Assembly: GCA_963848495.1 (NCBI GenBank)
Contig: CAWKDV010000004.1
Span: 372,001-436,000, forward strand
DNA length: 64,000 bases
Direction: 5' to 3'
Origin: JAICJR01 sp963848495
GTDB lineage: Bacteria > Actinomycetota > Thermoleophilia > Solirubrobacterales > Thermoleophilaceae
Both the position numbers and the translations under genes were made by a program. Below the pieces are notes generated by a model that was not told the origin of the DNA, ran no database searches, and saw only the letters and a list, made by a program, of their open reading frames with translations. Positions 44,837-52,718 of this stretch are shown piece after piece. The stretch's first letter is position 1. Every line of letters begins with the position of its first letter.

Positions 44837-46243
44837 GCTGTAAATAGCGTCGGTGCTGTCAAGGCAACGGCGTAGGTTCCCTCAAGTCCTGGAAGACGAT
44901 GAAGGAGGCCTACGCCGTGAGACGTACCGTACCGCCGTCGGCGGAGATAGAAGCTCGGATCGAGCAGATGTTGTCGGTGGGGGTGGGTGAGAACCCGCGT
45001 GAGTCGCTGTCGGAGCTGGCGAGGCTGGGTGCGCGGCTGATCATCCAGCGCGCTGTCGAGGACGAGTTCGACGCGTGGTTGGGCCGCGCCCGCTACGAGC
45101 GGCGGGCTTGCGATCAGGGCGAGCAGCGCAGCGAGGAGAGCGGACTGCGGAACGGGTTCAGGCCTCGGAGGGTGCAGACCGCCGAGGGTGAGCTCGAGAT
45201 CGAGATCCCGCAGGTCCGTCAGGCGGCCGAGACGTTCGCCTCGAAGCTGTTCCCACGGACGCCGAAGCTGTTGCGGACCGAGCCGTTGAAGGCGTTGGTG
45301 ATCGGCGCGTTCGTGCGCGGTCTGTCGATGCGCGATGTCGAGTCGCTGTGCGAACAGGCCGGCCTGGGGAAACTGTCGAAGACGACCGCGTCGCGGATGT
45401 GCGAGGAGCTCAAGCAGCGCTTCGAGGCGTTCAAGCGGCGTGACCTCTACGGCATCCGGCTGGTCGCGCTGTTCCTCGATGCGACGTTCATCGCCGTCAG
45501 ACCGGACGGGCCGAAGGAGGGTGTGCAAGTCGCATGGGGATTCAGCGAGCAGGGCGAGCGCGTCCTGCTGGCGGTGAGCCTGGGGATGCGCGAGTCCTTC
45601 GAGGACTGGCAGGCACTCGGCCGCGATCTGATCGGCCGCGGGCTGGGCGCGCCGATGCTGATCGTCGCCGACGGCGCACCCGGCCTGGTCAAGGCGATCG
45701 AGCAGTGCTGGCCGGCGTCTGACCGGCAGCGCTGCTGCGTGCACCGCGCCCGCAACCTCTACGCCAAGCTCCCCGACCGGGAGCGTGAACGCGTCAAGCA
45801 CGCCTACTGGCAGGCGTTGGATGACGCGATCAGCGAGGCCGACGCCAAGCACAGGCTCCAGCTGCTGGTCGACGACCTCGACAAAGGCGGCTTCACCGCC
45901 GCCGCTCGCTGCCTCGCCGATGACTTGGACGCGCTGGTGGTCCACCTGCGCTACCCAGTCCGGCACCGCCGCAGATGGCGCAGCACAAATCTGCTCGAGC
46001 GCTCGCTCGGCGAGGTCAAGCGACGCACGAAGGTAATGGGCCGCTTCCCCGGCGAGAGCAGCTGCCTGACCTTGGTCTGGGCCGTGCTCGACCTGCTGAT
46101 CACCCACCAGACCAACGGCATCCACTTCAACGCGCTCGACCGCCAACGCCTCAAACGAACGCGCTACCACGGCACCGAGCAAACCATCCCCGAGGAGGTG
46201 ACAGCCGCCTAGACTGACCACCACCGGGAACCGCATTTACAGC
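44837..46243. mobile_element. IS256 family insertion sequence
   Basis: About 1.41 kb. The inverted ends share GCTGTAAAT at 44837-44845 and its complement ATTTACAGC at 46235-46243, with imperfect matching inward. The single transposase gene fills most of the element. No target duplication was found, so the outer bases are approximate. Confidence 0.75.
44917..46212 (+). CDS. IS256 family transposase
   Basis: 431 residues from GTG at 44917, chosen because AAGGAGG lies 8 bases upstream; an ATG at 44899 would add six residues. Transposase_mut features are FVRGLSMRDVESL, the first Asp in LFLDATFIAV, the second in IVADGAPGLVKAI and the Glu in STNLLERSLGEVKRRTK. CCVHRARNL lies between them. The length and catalytic triad are intact, so it is probably active. 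Confidence 0.93.
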   Translation: MRRTVPPSAEIEARIEQMLSVGVGENPRESLSELARLGARLIIQRAVEDEFDAWLGRARYERRACDQGEQRSEESGLRNGFRPRRVQTAEGELEIEIPQVRQAAETFASKLFPRTPKLLRTEPLKALVIGAFVRGLSMRDVESLCEQAGLGKLSKTTASRMCEELKQRFEAFKRRDLYGIRLVALFLDATFIAVRPDGPKEGVQVAWGFSEQGERVLLAVSLGMRESFEDWQALGRDLIGRGLGAPMLIVADGAPGLVKAIEQCWPASDRQRCCVHRARNLYAKLPDRERERVKHAYWQALDDAISEADAKHRLQLLVDDLDKGGFTAAARCLADDLDALVVHLRYPVRHRRRWRSTNLLERSLGEVKRRTKVMGRFPGESSCLTLVWAVLDLLITHQTNGIHFNALDRQRLKRTRYHGTEQTIPEEVTAA

Positions 46244-46260
46244 GCCAAAGAGACGCCACC

Positions 46261-46301
46261 GGCACTGTCGCAATCACGCGCGGAGGCTGCTGCTTCTCCT
46301 C
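46261..46301. repeat. 41-bp direct repeat, copy B
   Basis: Copy B of the repeat at 40895-40935, two mismatches. It begins 17 bp after the IS256 right end. Confidence 0.75.
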
Positions 46302-46347
46302 GAAGGGGAAGCCTGGCGCTCACTTCTGGTCTTGGCGGGGAGCGGGC

Positions 46348-46677
46348 TCACGATTGTCGGGACGGCGGTGTGATCGGGTATAGCCCGTTGAGCAGGCCGC
46401 GCAAGGTCTCGGTGTAGGCGTCGAGCGCCGCGCGACCCAGGTGCGTCAGCGCCACCGACGTTCTCGACGCGGGGCCGTTGCCAGATTTCTCAGTGCTCAG
46501 GTAGCCGGCGTCCTCGAGCTTGCGCAGGTGCGTGATGAGGTTGCCGGGCGTCAGTCCGATCATGTCCTGCAGGCGGGTGAAGGAGAGCGCGTCGCCCTTC
46601 GGCAGCGCGGCCAGAGTGGCCATGATCTGCAGCCGCGTGGGGACGTGGATCAGCGGGTCGAGCGCATCGGTCGTCAT
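46348..46677 (-). CDS. Winged-helix transcriptional regulator
   Basis: 109 residues from ATG at 46677. The winged helix is PTRLQIMATLAALPKGDALSFTRLQDMIGLTPGNLITHLRKLEDAGYLSTEKSGNGPASRTSVALT, of the HTH_27/ArsR-like DNA-binding type. It overlaps the end of the upstream membrane-protein gene by 4 bp. The strong palindrome at 47,365-47,383 before that gene is its likely operator. Confidence 0.85.
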   Translation of the reverse strand: MTTDALDPLIHVPTRLQIMATLAALPKGDALSFTRLQDMIGLTPGNLITHLRKLEDAGYLSTEKSGNGPASRTSVALTHLGRAALDAYTETLRGLLNGLYPITPPSRQS

Positions 46678-47345
46678 GCGCTCACGGAAGAGCGCAGCAG
46701 CCAGGCCTGAGCGGCGGCGTACCCGAGGGCCACGACGCAGCAGCCGATGCCGTCGCTCAACCACACCCCGCGGGGGCTGGCGAACGCGCTTCCGGTGGCG
46801 ACGAGGGCGATCGCGATGCCGACGCCGAACCCGGGCCACTCCTCCCGGGCGGCCGCGATGGCGGCCCCGAGTGCGCCTAGCGCGATCAGCTGCGCCGTCA
46901 GCGGGTAGGTCCCGTACACGATGCCCAGGCTCACGCCGTCGTGCTTCAGCACTCCCTGGAACACCGAGACGCCGACCAGGGCCGTCACCACCGCCGCTCC
47001 GTAGGCGCGCTCCTGCCGGATCGAGCGCCCGCTCAGTCCGGCCGTCGCGCGTCGCCTGAACCTGACGACCACGCCGATCCAGCAAGCCAGGATGCCGTAC
47101 ATGACCAACAGGCCCGCGGCGGTCGGGCCCTTATAGGGGTGCTGTCCGCGTACCGACAGCCACACCGCGCCGAGAGCGACGAGGACCAGCGTCGCCCCGA
47201 GGACAGACAGCAGCGGCGAGCTCAGGGCAAGCTTGCGCTCCGTCTCCCGTGTCGTCTGCTCGAGCAGCTTCGCCGCCTCGCGAGGGTCGAGCCCGCGCTC
47301 GTCGTCGTTCGTCTCGGTCCCGTTGATGTCGCGCGTCTCGTTCAC
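46674..47345 (-). CDS. Multi-pass membrane protein partner of the winged-helix regulator
   Basis: 223 residues from GTG at 47345, with GGGAGGTGGGGAACG upstream. An acidic cytoplasmic N-terminus (about 45 residues) is followed by six predicted membrane helices. No catalytic motif is visible. The pairing of an HTH_27-type regulator with such a membrane protein in a two-gene operon is common in actinobacteria, but the function is not known. The start overlaps no other gene, and a palindromic operator lies just upstream. Confidence 0.65.
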   Translation of the reverse strand: MNETRDINGTETNDDERGLDPREAAKLLEQTTRETERKLALSSPLLSVLGATLVLVALGAVWLSVRGQHPYKGPTAAGLLVMYGILACWIGVVVRFRRRATAGLSGRSIRQERAYGAAVVTALVGVSVFQGVLKHDGVSLGIVYGTYPLTAQLIALGALGAAIAAAREEWPGFGVGIAIALVATGSAFASPRGVWLSDGIGCCVVALGYAAAQAWLLRSSVSA

Positions 47346-47364
47346 CGTTCCCCACCTCCCGATT

Positions 47365-47409
47365 GACTTTGTCTCACAAAGTCTAGGTTAGTTTGCGGTA
47401 CAAAGTCAA
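47365..47409. promoter_or_regulatory. Operator of the membrane-protein/regulator operon
   Basis: GACTTTGT (47365-47372) and ACAAAGTC (47376-47383) form a perfect palindrome around CTC. The half-site TACAAAGTCAA recurs at 47399-47409. Its position just upstream of the operon start suggests autoregulation by the winged-helix protein. Confidence 0.6.
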
Positions 47410-47496
47410 GGGTCAGTGTGGCTCCGCCGAGGACCCGCAGCCGAGCCGTCTCGGTGCGGGCTTGACGCCCCGCCCTCTACATCGGTCGGCCCGATC

Positions 47497-47715
47497 TCAC
47501 GGCGGCCAGAGCGAGATCGGGATCAACCTGAAGTTGGCGAGCGCGAGCGGGATGCCGATGATTGTGATCGCGAGCAGGACGCCGGTGATCAGGTGGCCGA
47601 GCGCGAGCCACCAGCCCGCGAATATCAGCCAGAGGAGGTTGCCGATGCAGGACGGAGCTCCGGCATCGTCGCGCTTGATGACGGTGCGGCCGGCGCTGGC
47701 CTGCTGTGGCGTCAC
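47497..47715 (-). CDS. YccF-domain small membrane protein
   Basis: 72 residues. A YccF-type segment reads CIGNLLWLIFAGWWLALGHLITGVLLAITIIGIPLALANFRLIPISLWP, with two membrane helices. Full YccF proteins carry two such domains, so this is a single-domain form or a truncated one. The role is unknown. Confidence 0.65.
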   Translation of the reverse strand: MTPQQASAGRTVIKRDDAGAPSCIGNLLWLIFAGWWLALGHLITGVLLAITIIGIPLALANFRLIPISLWPP

Positions 47716-47765
47716 GACGCATGTCGCAGATCAGAAACGGGGACAGCCTGCACCTGCGCCGGCGC

Positions 47766-47794
47766 TGTCCAAATCGACTGGCGTGTGGCGACGT
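47766..47794 (+). promoter_or_regulatory. Candidate ECF42-type promoter of the DGPF-sigma operon
   Basis: TGTCCA (47766-47771), a 17-bp spacer and CGACGT (47789-47794), 48 bp before the GTG start of the DGPF gene. The same two hexamers with the same spacing occur before the MFS gene at 49,573-49,601. Confidence 0.55.
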
Positions 47795-47841
47795 AGGGGT
47801 AGTGGCCGCTTATCGTGCGGCCGTACCGATAGGAGGCGATC

Positions 47842-48225
47842 GTGCCGGAGTACATGTTGTTGCTTTATGGGCTCGAGGGCGATGAGGCTGAGCGGGCTGA
47901 GCGATGGGCGGAGATGCCGCTGTGGGACGAGCTGAACGCGAGCCTGCAGGAGGCGGGGGTGCTCGTCAAGAACGGGCCGTTGCACTCAGTTGCGACCGCG
48001 ACGACGGTCCGCGTCCGTGGTGAGGAGACCGAGTTGACCGACGGCCCGTTCGCCGTGACCAAGGAGGTGCTCTGCGGCTACTACGTGCTCGAGTGCGCGG
48101 ACCTCGACCAGGCGGTCGGGCATGCCTCGCGTCTGCCCTGGGCGCGGTACGGGTCGGTCGAGGTGCGGCCGATCGTGGCCGACGACGAGATCCCGCGGCC
48201 CGATCGGAGCGCCAGCGCGTCTTGA
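47842..48225 (+). CDS. DGPF/YCII-related protein
   Basis: 127 residues from GTG at 47842, with AGGAGG upstream. The YCII-like ferredoxin fold reads MPEYMLLLYGLEGDEA, then ELTDGPFAVTKEVLCGYYVLECADLDQAVGHASRLP, with the defining DGPF tetrapeptide. Such proteins are genetic partners of ECF42 sigma factors, and the sigma gene overlaps its stop by 4 bp. Their biochemical role is unproven. Confidence 0.88.
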   Translation: MPEYMLLLYGLEGDEAERAERWAEMPLWDELNASLQEAGVLVKNGPLHSVATATTVRVRGEETELTDGPFAVTKEVLCGYYVLECADLDQAVGHASRLPWARYGSVEVRPIVADDEIPRPDRSASAS

Positions 48226-49502
48226 GCTCTCCGGAGCCGCCACGCCGCGCGAGCCCGGATCCGGTCGGCGCGGCTATCGAGGAAGCGTTCCGCGCGGAGC
48301 GCGCGGCGGTGCTGGCGACGTTGATCCGACATGTGGGCGACTTTCAGCTGGCGGAGGACGCCGTGCAGGACGCGTTCGGCGACGCGGTCAGCGCGTGGCG
48401 GCGCGACGGCGTCCCCGCCCGGCCGGGCGCGTGGCTCACGGTCGCCGCGCGGCGGCGGGCGATCGATCGGATGCGCCGCAACCGGTCGGTGGCAGATCGA
48501 GCCGATCGGCTGGCGGAGCTGATGCGGCTCGATCGCCATGAACACCCCGACGTGGGCGAGGACAGCGCGATCGTCGATGACCGCCTGCGGCTGATCTTCA
48601 CCTGCTGCCACCCGGCGCTCGACCTGCCGGCGCGGGTGGCGTTGACGCTGCGCGCGCTCGGCGGGCTCACGACCGGCGAGATCGCGCGCGCGTTCCTGGT
48701 GGCGGAGGCGACGATGGGCAAGCGGATCGTCCGCGCCAAACGCAAGATCGCCGATGCGCGGATCCCGTACCGGGTGCCCGGCGACGAGGAGCTGCCCGAC
48801 CGGCTGCGCGGCGTTCTCCGGGTGCTGTATCTGATCTTCAACGAGGGGTACTCGGCGACCGAGGGCGAGCGGCTGGTGCGGGCCGAGCTGTGCGGCGAGG
48901 CGATCCGCCTCGCGCGGCTGCTGTGCGAGCTGATGCCCGACGAGGCCGAGGTTTGGGGGCTACTGGCGCTGATGCTCCTGCACGACGCTCGCCGCGATGC
49001 GCGCGTGGCGCCTGACGGGCGCTACCTCGCGCTCGACCAGCAGGACCGCTCGCGGTGGGATCGCGAACTGCTCGGCACTGGGCTCGAGGCGCTCGACCGG
49101 GCGATGCGGTTCCGCAGGCCGGGCCAGTACCAGCTGCAGGCCGCGATCACAGCCCTGCACGTCCGCGGGGCGGACACGGGCACGACGGACTGGGAGCAGA
49201 TCGCGGAGCTGTACCGCGCGCTCGGCGAGATCGCGCCGTCGCCGGTCGTCGAGCTGAACCGCGCGGCGGCGGTCGGGTTCGCCGTCGGACCGCAGGCCGG
49301 GCTCGAGCTGCTCGAGCCGCTGCTGGCAGACCCTGCGCTCGAGCGCTACCAGCCGCTGCACGCGGCACACGCCGACCTGCTCCGGCGGGCCGGCGACCCG
49401 GTGGCCGCCGCGCGCGCGTACGAGCGAGCGATCGCGCTGACTGCCAACGCGGTCGAGCGGGCCGAGCTCCAGCGGCGCCTGTCGACGCTCGACGGCGACT
49501 GA
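48222..49502 (+). CDS. ECF42-type RNA polymerase sigma factor with C-terminal helical domain
   Basis: 426 residues from TTG at 48222, which shares TTGA with the previous gene stop. Region 2 runs VGAAIEEAFRAERAAVLATLIRHVGDFQLAEDAVQDAFGDAVSAW, and region 4 includes LTLRALGGLTTGEIARAFLVAEATMGKRIVRAKRKI. The remaining 220 residues are the TPR-like DUF6596 extension, including EELPDRLRGVLRVLYLIFNEGYSATEGERLVR. This domain order and the DGPF partner define the ECF42 group. The extension is thought to replace an anti-sigma factor. Confidence 0.9.
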   Translation: MSSPEPPRRASPDPVGAAIEEAFRAERAAVLATLIRHVGDFQLAEDAVQDAFGDAVSAWRRDGVPARPGAWLTVAARRRAIDRMRRNRSVADRADRLAELMRLDRHEHPDVGEDSAIVDDRLRLIFTCCHPALDLPARVALTLRALGGLTTGEIARAFLVAEATMGKRIVRAKRKIADARIPYRVPGDEELPDRLRGVLRVLYLIFNEGYSATEGERLVRAELCGEAIRLARLLCELMPDEAEVWGLLALMLLHDARRDARVAPDGRYLALDQQDRSRWDRELLGTGLEALDRAMRFRRPGQYQLQAAITALHVRGADTGTTDWEQIAELYRALGEIAPSPVVELNRAAAVGFAVGPQAGLELLEPLLADPALERYQPLHAAHADLLRRAGDPVAAARAYERAIALTANAVERAELQRRLSTLDGD

Positions 49503-49572
49503 CGGCTGGGGCTCGCGAGCAAGCACCGGTCGCGACCCCCCGAGCGGGTCGGTCCCGGTTTCTCGCGGCGGC

Positions 49573-49601
49573 TGTCCAAATCGCGCGCGGTGCTGCGACG
49601 T
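49573..49601 (+). promoter_or_regulatory. Candidate ECF42-type promoter of the MFS operon
   Basis: TGTCCA (49573-49578), 17 bp and CGACGT (49596-49601), 54 bp before the MFS start. The hexamers, the spacing and the shared CAAATCG region match the copy before the DGPF gene. Confidence 0.55.
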
Positions 49602-49654
49602 CCTCTGTGAAGCCGCCAAAACGGGCGGTGAAACCCGGACCACTGGAGGTTCTG

Positions 49655-51121
49655 ATGACGTCCCAATCACCCGATATCAATCGCTGGCGGGCGTTCGCGC
49701 TGCTGGCTGTGGCGTTCTTCATGACGGTCATCGATCTGACGATCGTGAACGTCTCGCTGCCGACAATCGGCCGCGACCTGCACTTCTCGCAGACCAACCT
49801 GCAATGGGTCGTGACCGCGTACGCGCTCACGTTCGGCGGGTTCTTGCTCCTCGGCGGCCGGGCCGCCGATCTGCTCGGCCGCCGCCGCATCCTGATGCTC
49901 GGGCTCGGGCTGTTCAGCGCCGCGTCGCTAGCCGCTGCGATGGCAACCGGTGCCGGCTTCATGATCGGCGCCCGGGCGGTCCAGGGCATCGGAGCAGCGA
50001 TCATGCTGCCCGCCGCTCTGTCGATCGTGATGAACATGTTCCAGGAGGGCGCCGAGCGCAACAAGGCCCTCGGGATCTGGGGTGGTCTCGGAGCCGGTGG
50101 CGCGACCGTGGGAGTGATCGCCGGGGGCCTTTTGACCCGGTACGCCGGCTGGCAGTACATCTTCTACCTCAACGTCCCGATCGGGGCTGTCGCATTGCTG
50201 TTGGCGCCGCGGATCGTGCCCGAAAGCCGGCTGGAGGCGGTGCGGCGCAAGTTTGACGCTGCCGGGGCGCTCGCCGGCACCGGCGGCCTGGTGCTCCTTG
50301 TGGACGCTATCTCCCAGGCGCCGCAGTACGGCTGGGGCGCCACGCGGACAATCGGCGTGCTCGCTGCGGCAGCCGTGCTGCTCGCCACGTTCCTGCTGAT
50401 CGAGCGGCGGGTCACCGATCCGATCCTGCCGCTGTCGATCTTCCGGCTGCGCACGCTCGCCGGTGCGAACGCCGCGGGCCTACTGCTGGGCGGCAGCTTC
50501 TACGCGTTCATTTTCGTAGGCACGCTGTACATGCAGCAGGTGCTGCACTACAGCGCGCTCCAGACCGGGCTCGCCTGGCTGGCCGCCTCGCTGACCTCGA
50601 TCGCGCTCGCCGGTCTGTCCCAGGCGCTGGTGACCCGCGGCGGAACCAAACTGGTGATGGCGGTAGGGATGACCATGATCGGCGCCGGGGCGATCTGGGC
50701 CACCCAAGTGCCCGTCCACGGACACTTTGTGGCCAACCTCGCCGGCCCGATGGTCGTAGCCGGCGCGGGAACCGCCTTCGCCTTCATCCCGATCTCGATC
50801 GCCGCGCTCGCCGGCGTGAAGGAGCAGCAGGCCGGGCTCGCGTCCGGACTGCTGAACACCAGCCAGCAGCTCGGAGGCGCGATCGGGATCGCGATCGCCT
50901 CGAGTGTCGCCGCGAGCCACACCCAAACCCTGCTTCACGCCGGCCAGGCCGCCCCCGCGGCGCTCACCGGCGGGTTCCAACAGGCGCTCTGGGTGCTCGG
51001 CGGAATCGGGCTGCTCGCCATTCCGGCGATCTTCGCGCTCGTCCGCCGCGAAGCGGTTTCGACCGGCGCGGCCGAGACGAGCGGCCGCGACCCCCAACCG
51101 GCGCTCGCCGCCACCAACTAA
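49655..51121 (+). CDS. MFS transporter, DHA2 (EmrB/QacA-like) family
   Basis: 488 residues from ATG at 49655, preceded by GGAGGTTCTG. Fourteen predicted membrane helices. Motif D1 is LTIVNVSLPTIGRDL, motif A-like GGRAADLLGRRRILMLGL and motif C-like GIWGGLGAGGATVGVIAGG. These fit drug/H+ antiporters. The promoter-like motif upstream suggests control by the neighbouring ECF42 sigma factor, and the DHFR-like gene follows 29 bp downstream. Confidence 0.9.
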   Translation: MTSQSPDINRWRAFALLAVAFFMTVIDLTIVNVSLPTIGRDLHFSQTNLQWVVTAYALTFGGFLLLGGRAADLLGRRRILMLGLGLFSAASLAAAMATGAGFMIGARAVQGIGAAIMLPAALSIVMNMFQEGAERNKALGIWGGLGAGGATVGVIAGGLLTRYAGWQYIFYLNVPIGAVALLLAPRIVPESRLEAVRRKFDAAGALAGTGGLVLLVDAISQAPQYGWGATRTIGVLAAAAVLLATFLLIERRVTDPILPLSIFRLRTLAGANAAGLLLGGSFYAFIFVGTLYMQQVLHYSALQTGLAWLAASLTSIALAGLSQALVTRGGTKLVMAVGMTMIGAGAIWATQVPVHGHFVANLAGPMVVAGAGTAFAFIPISIAALAGVKEQQAGLASGLLNTSQQLGGAIGIAIASSVAASHTQTLLHAGQAAPAALTGGFQQALWVLGGIGLLAIPAIFALVRREAVSTGAAETSGRDPQPALAATN

Positions 51122-51150
51122 GCAACCACACAACCCAGGGAGCAACAACC

Positions 51151-51678
51151 ATGCGCAAGATCATCAATTCCGCCTTCGTCTCGCTCGACGGTGTCACCGA
51201 AGACCCGAGCTCCTGGGCGACCTTCGACCCTGACTCAGGAGACGAAGCCGCTCAAGCGCTCCAGGCCCTCGACGGCATGCTGATGGGACGAGGCACCTAC
51301 GAGTATTTCGCCGATGCGATGCCCCAGCAGACCGGGCCCTACGCGGACGCGATCAACGCAATCCGTAAGTACGTGTTCTCCTCGACCCTGGAGAGGGCTG
51401 ACTGGAACAACTCCACGATCATGCGTGACGACGTCGTCGCCGCGGTGACGAAGCTCAAGCAAGAGGATGGCCGTGACCTGATGATGTACGGATACGGCCG
51501 ACTCAGCCGGACCCTGCTCGAGCACCACCTCGTCGACGAAATCCGGTTCTCCGTTCACCCGGTACTCGCCGCCGGACGAGCGGCGGGCAGCGGGCAAACA
51601 CTGCCGCTGAAGCTCCTCGCGGCAACCCCATCGCTCAACGGCGTCGTCGCGCTCACCTACGAGCCCACCTCCAGCTGA
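51151..51678 (+). CDS. Dihydrofolate-reductase-like (RibD C-terminal) protein
   Basis: 175 residues. RibD_C/DHFR fold features are RKIINSAFVSLDGVTED, DGMLMGRGTYEYFA, KYVFSSTLERADWNN and DLMMYGYGRLSRTLLEHHLVDEIRFSVHPVLAAGR. This stand-alone group is often near ECF and DGPF genes. It probably binds NADPH; the substrate is not known. It follows the MFS gene, so it likely belongs to the same operon. Confidence 0.85.
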   Translation: MRKIINSAFVSLDGVTEDPSSWATFDPDSGDEAAQALQALDGMLMGRGTYEYFADAMPQQTGPYADAINAIRKYVFSSTLERADWNNSTIMRDDVVAAVTKLKQEDGRDLMMYGYGRLSRTLLEHHLVDEIRFSVHPVLAAGRAAGSGQTLPLKLLAATPSLNGVVALTYEPTSS

Positions 51679-52490
51679 GTGGTGAGACCCGGCGTGGCGA
51701 CAAGCCCGCCGGGTCTCAACCACATCCGCGCCTGGGTACCACCGTCGCCACGACGGCCACGAGCTACGCACGACCGACCGCAGCGGCCCCGCCCCGCGCC
51801 GCTGGCGCCCCGGTACTCGGCCGTCGTCCGTCCAGACGCCCCCAATGCCGTACGCCGCCTGACAGGCCCGTCCGCCGAGCCCGAGCTGTCGCGCCGCCGA
51901 TTCCGAGGGAGCCGCCGCGAGGTCGCGTTATCAGCCGTTACGAACCCCAGCGCCGGCCGGATCACCGGAGTGTCCGTGAATGGACGGTCTCGATGATCTC
52001 CGAGCCGCACGATGACGCTCATGGCGATGTCGCAGGCATTGTTGGCCGCCGCGGAATCCTGCTGATCCAGGCCTGCTTTTTGATGCCCGGGCTCTTGCCC
52101 TTCCTGCTGGCTTGCCCCAGCGCGAACTGCTGGGCCGTGTCACATCCCGTCGCCTCGCATCGTCAAGGGAGTACGGACCCCGCATGACTGTGACCAACGA
52201 AACACCCGTGAACCCACTGCTCACCGCCCGATTCCAGCCGTTCTCCCGTCTCGCCGGCGTGCACCGAAGCGATGACCTTGAACAGACGCACGGTCTTATC
52301 AAGCAAGCGCCTACCCCCTCCTTGTGATGACGATCAGGCTCGGTGGGGTGAGCGCAGAACGGGGCGCTTGCGGTGGGTCCTTCGGGCGTGCGGATACCCG
52401 TAGGCCAGGACTCGCGGTGACCGCATTGGCGGGTGTTGGAGGCGTCCTAACGTCGCACCCCTGGCGTTCCCCCGTAGAGAAGAACAGGAC
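51679..52490. other. Stretch without a convincing gene
   Basis: About 800 bases between the DHFR-like gene and a small truncated gene. One 47-codon frame (52184-52327, opening MTVTNETPVNPLL) has only a weak ribosome site and no known family. The remainder shows no repeats or clear promoter. It may hold decayed genes. Confidence 0.45.
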
Positions 52491-52718
52491 ATGACCATGA
52501 GCACGACACAGCAGACCGAGGCCCGCGAACTGGATCAGAGGACGAGCGACGGAATCGACGTGAGGTTGCTGTGGAACTCGCGCACAAACCGCGTCTCGGT
52601 GGTCGTCGAGGACGAGCGCTCCCCCTTTGCCCACGCGCAAGGTCCGCCGCACTCGCCAGCGCGTCGTGTTCGACACCAGAGGGCAGGCGAAGCTATTCGG
52701 ACTAAGGGAGAATCATGA
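52491..52718 (+). pseudogene. Truncated small protein fused to unrelated sequence
   Basis: A 75-codon frame. The start, ELDQRTSDGIDVRLLWNSRTNRVSVVVEDERS, resembles a family of short actinobacterial proteins that normally continue into a conserved acidic/aromatic C-terminus. After this point the sequence is Pro/Arg/His-rich and unlike the family, suggesting a deletion joined it to other DNA. Its stop overlaps the start of the MMPL gene by 4 bp (ATGA). Confidence 0.55.

Noticed and set aside
52184..52327. 47-codon frame upstream of the truncated small gene
   Set aside because: Weak ribosome site, no family, and ordinary composition for a chance frame in this DNA.
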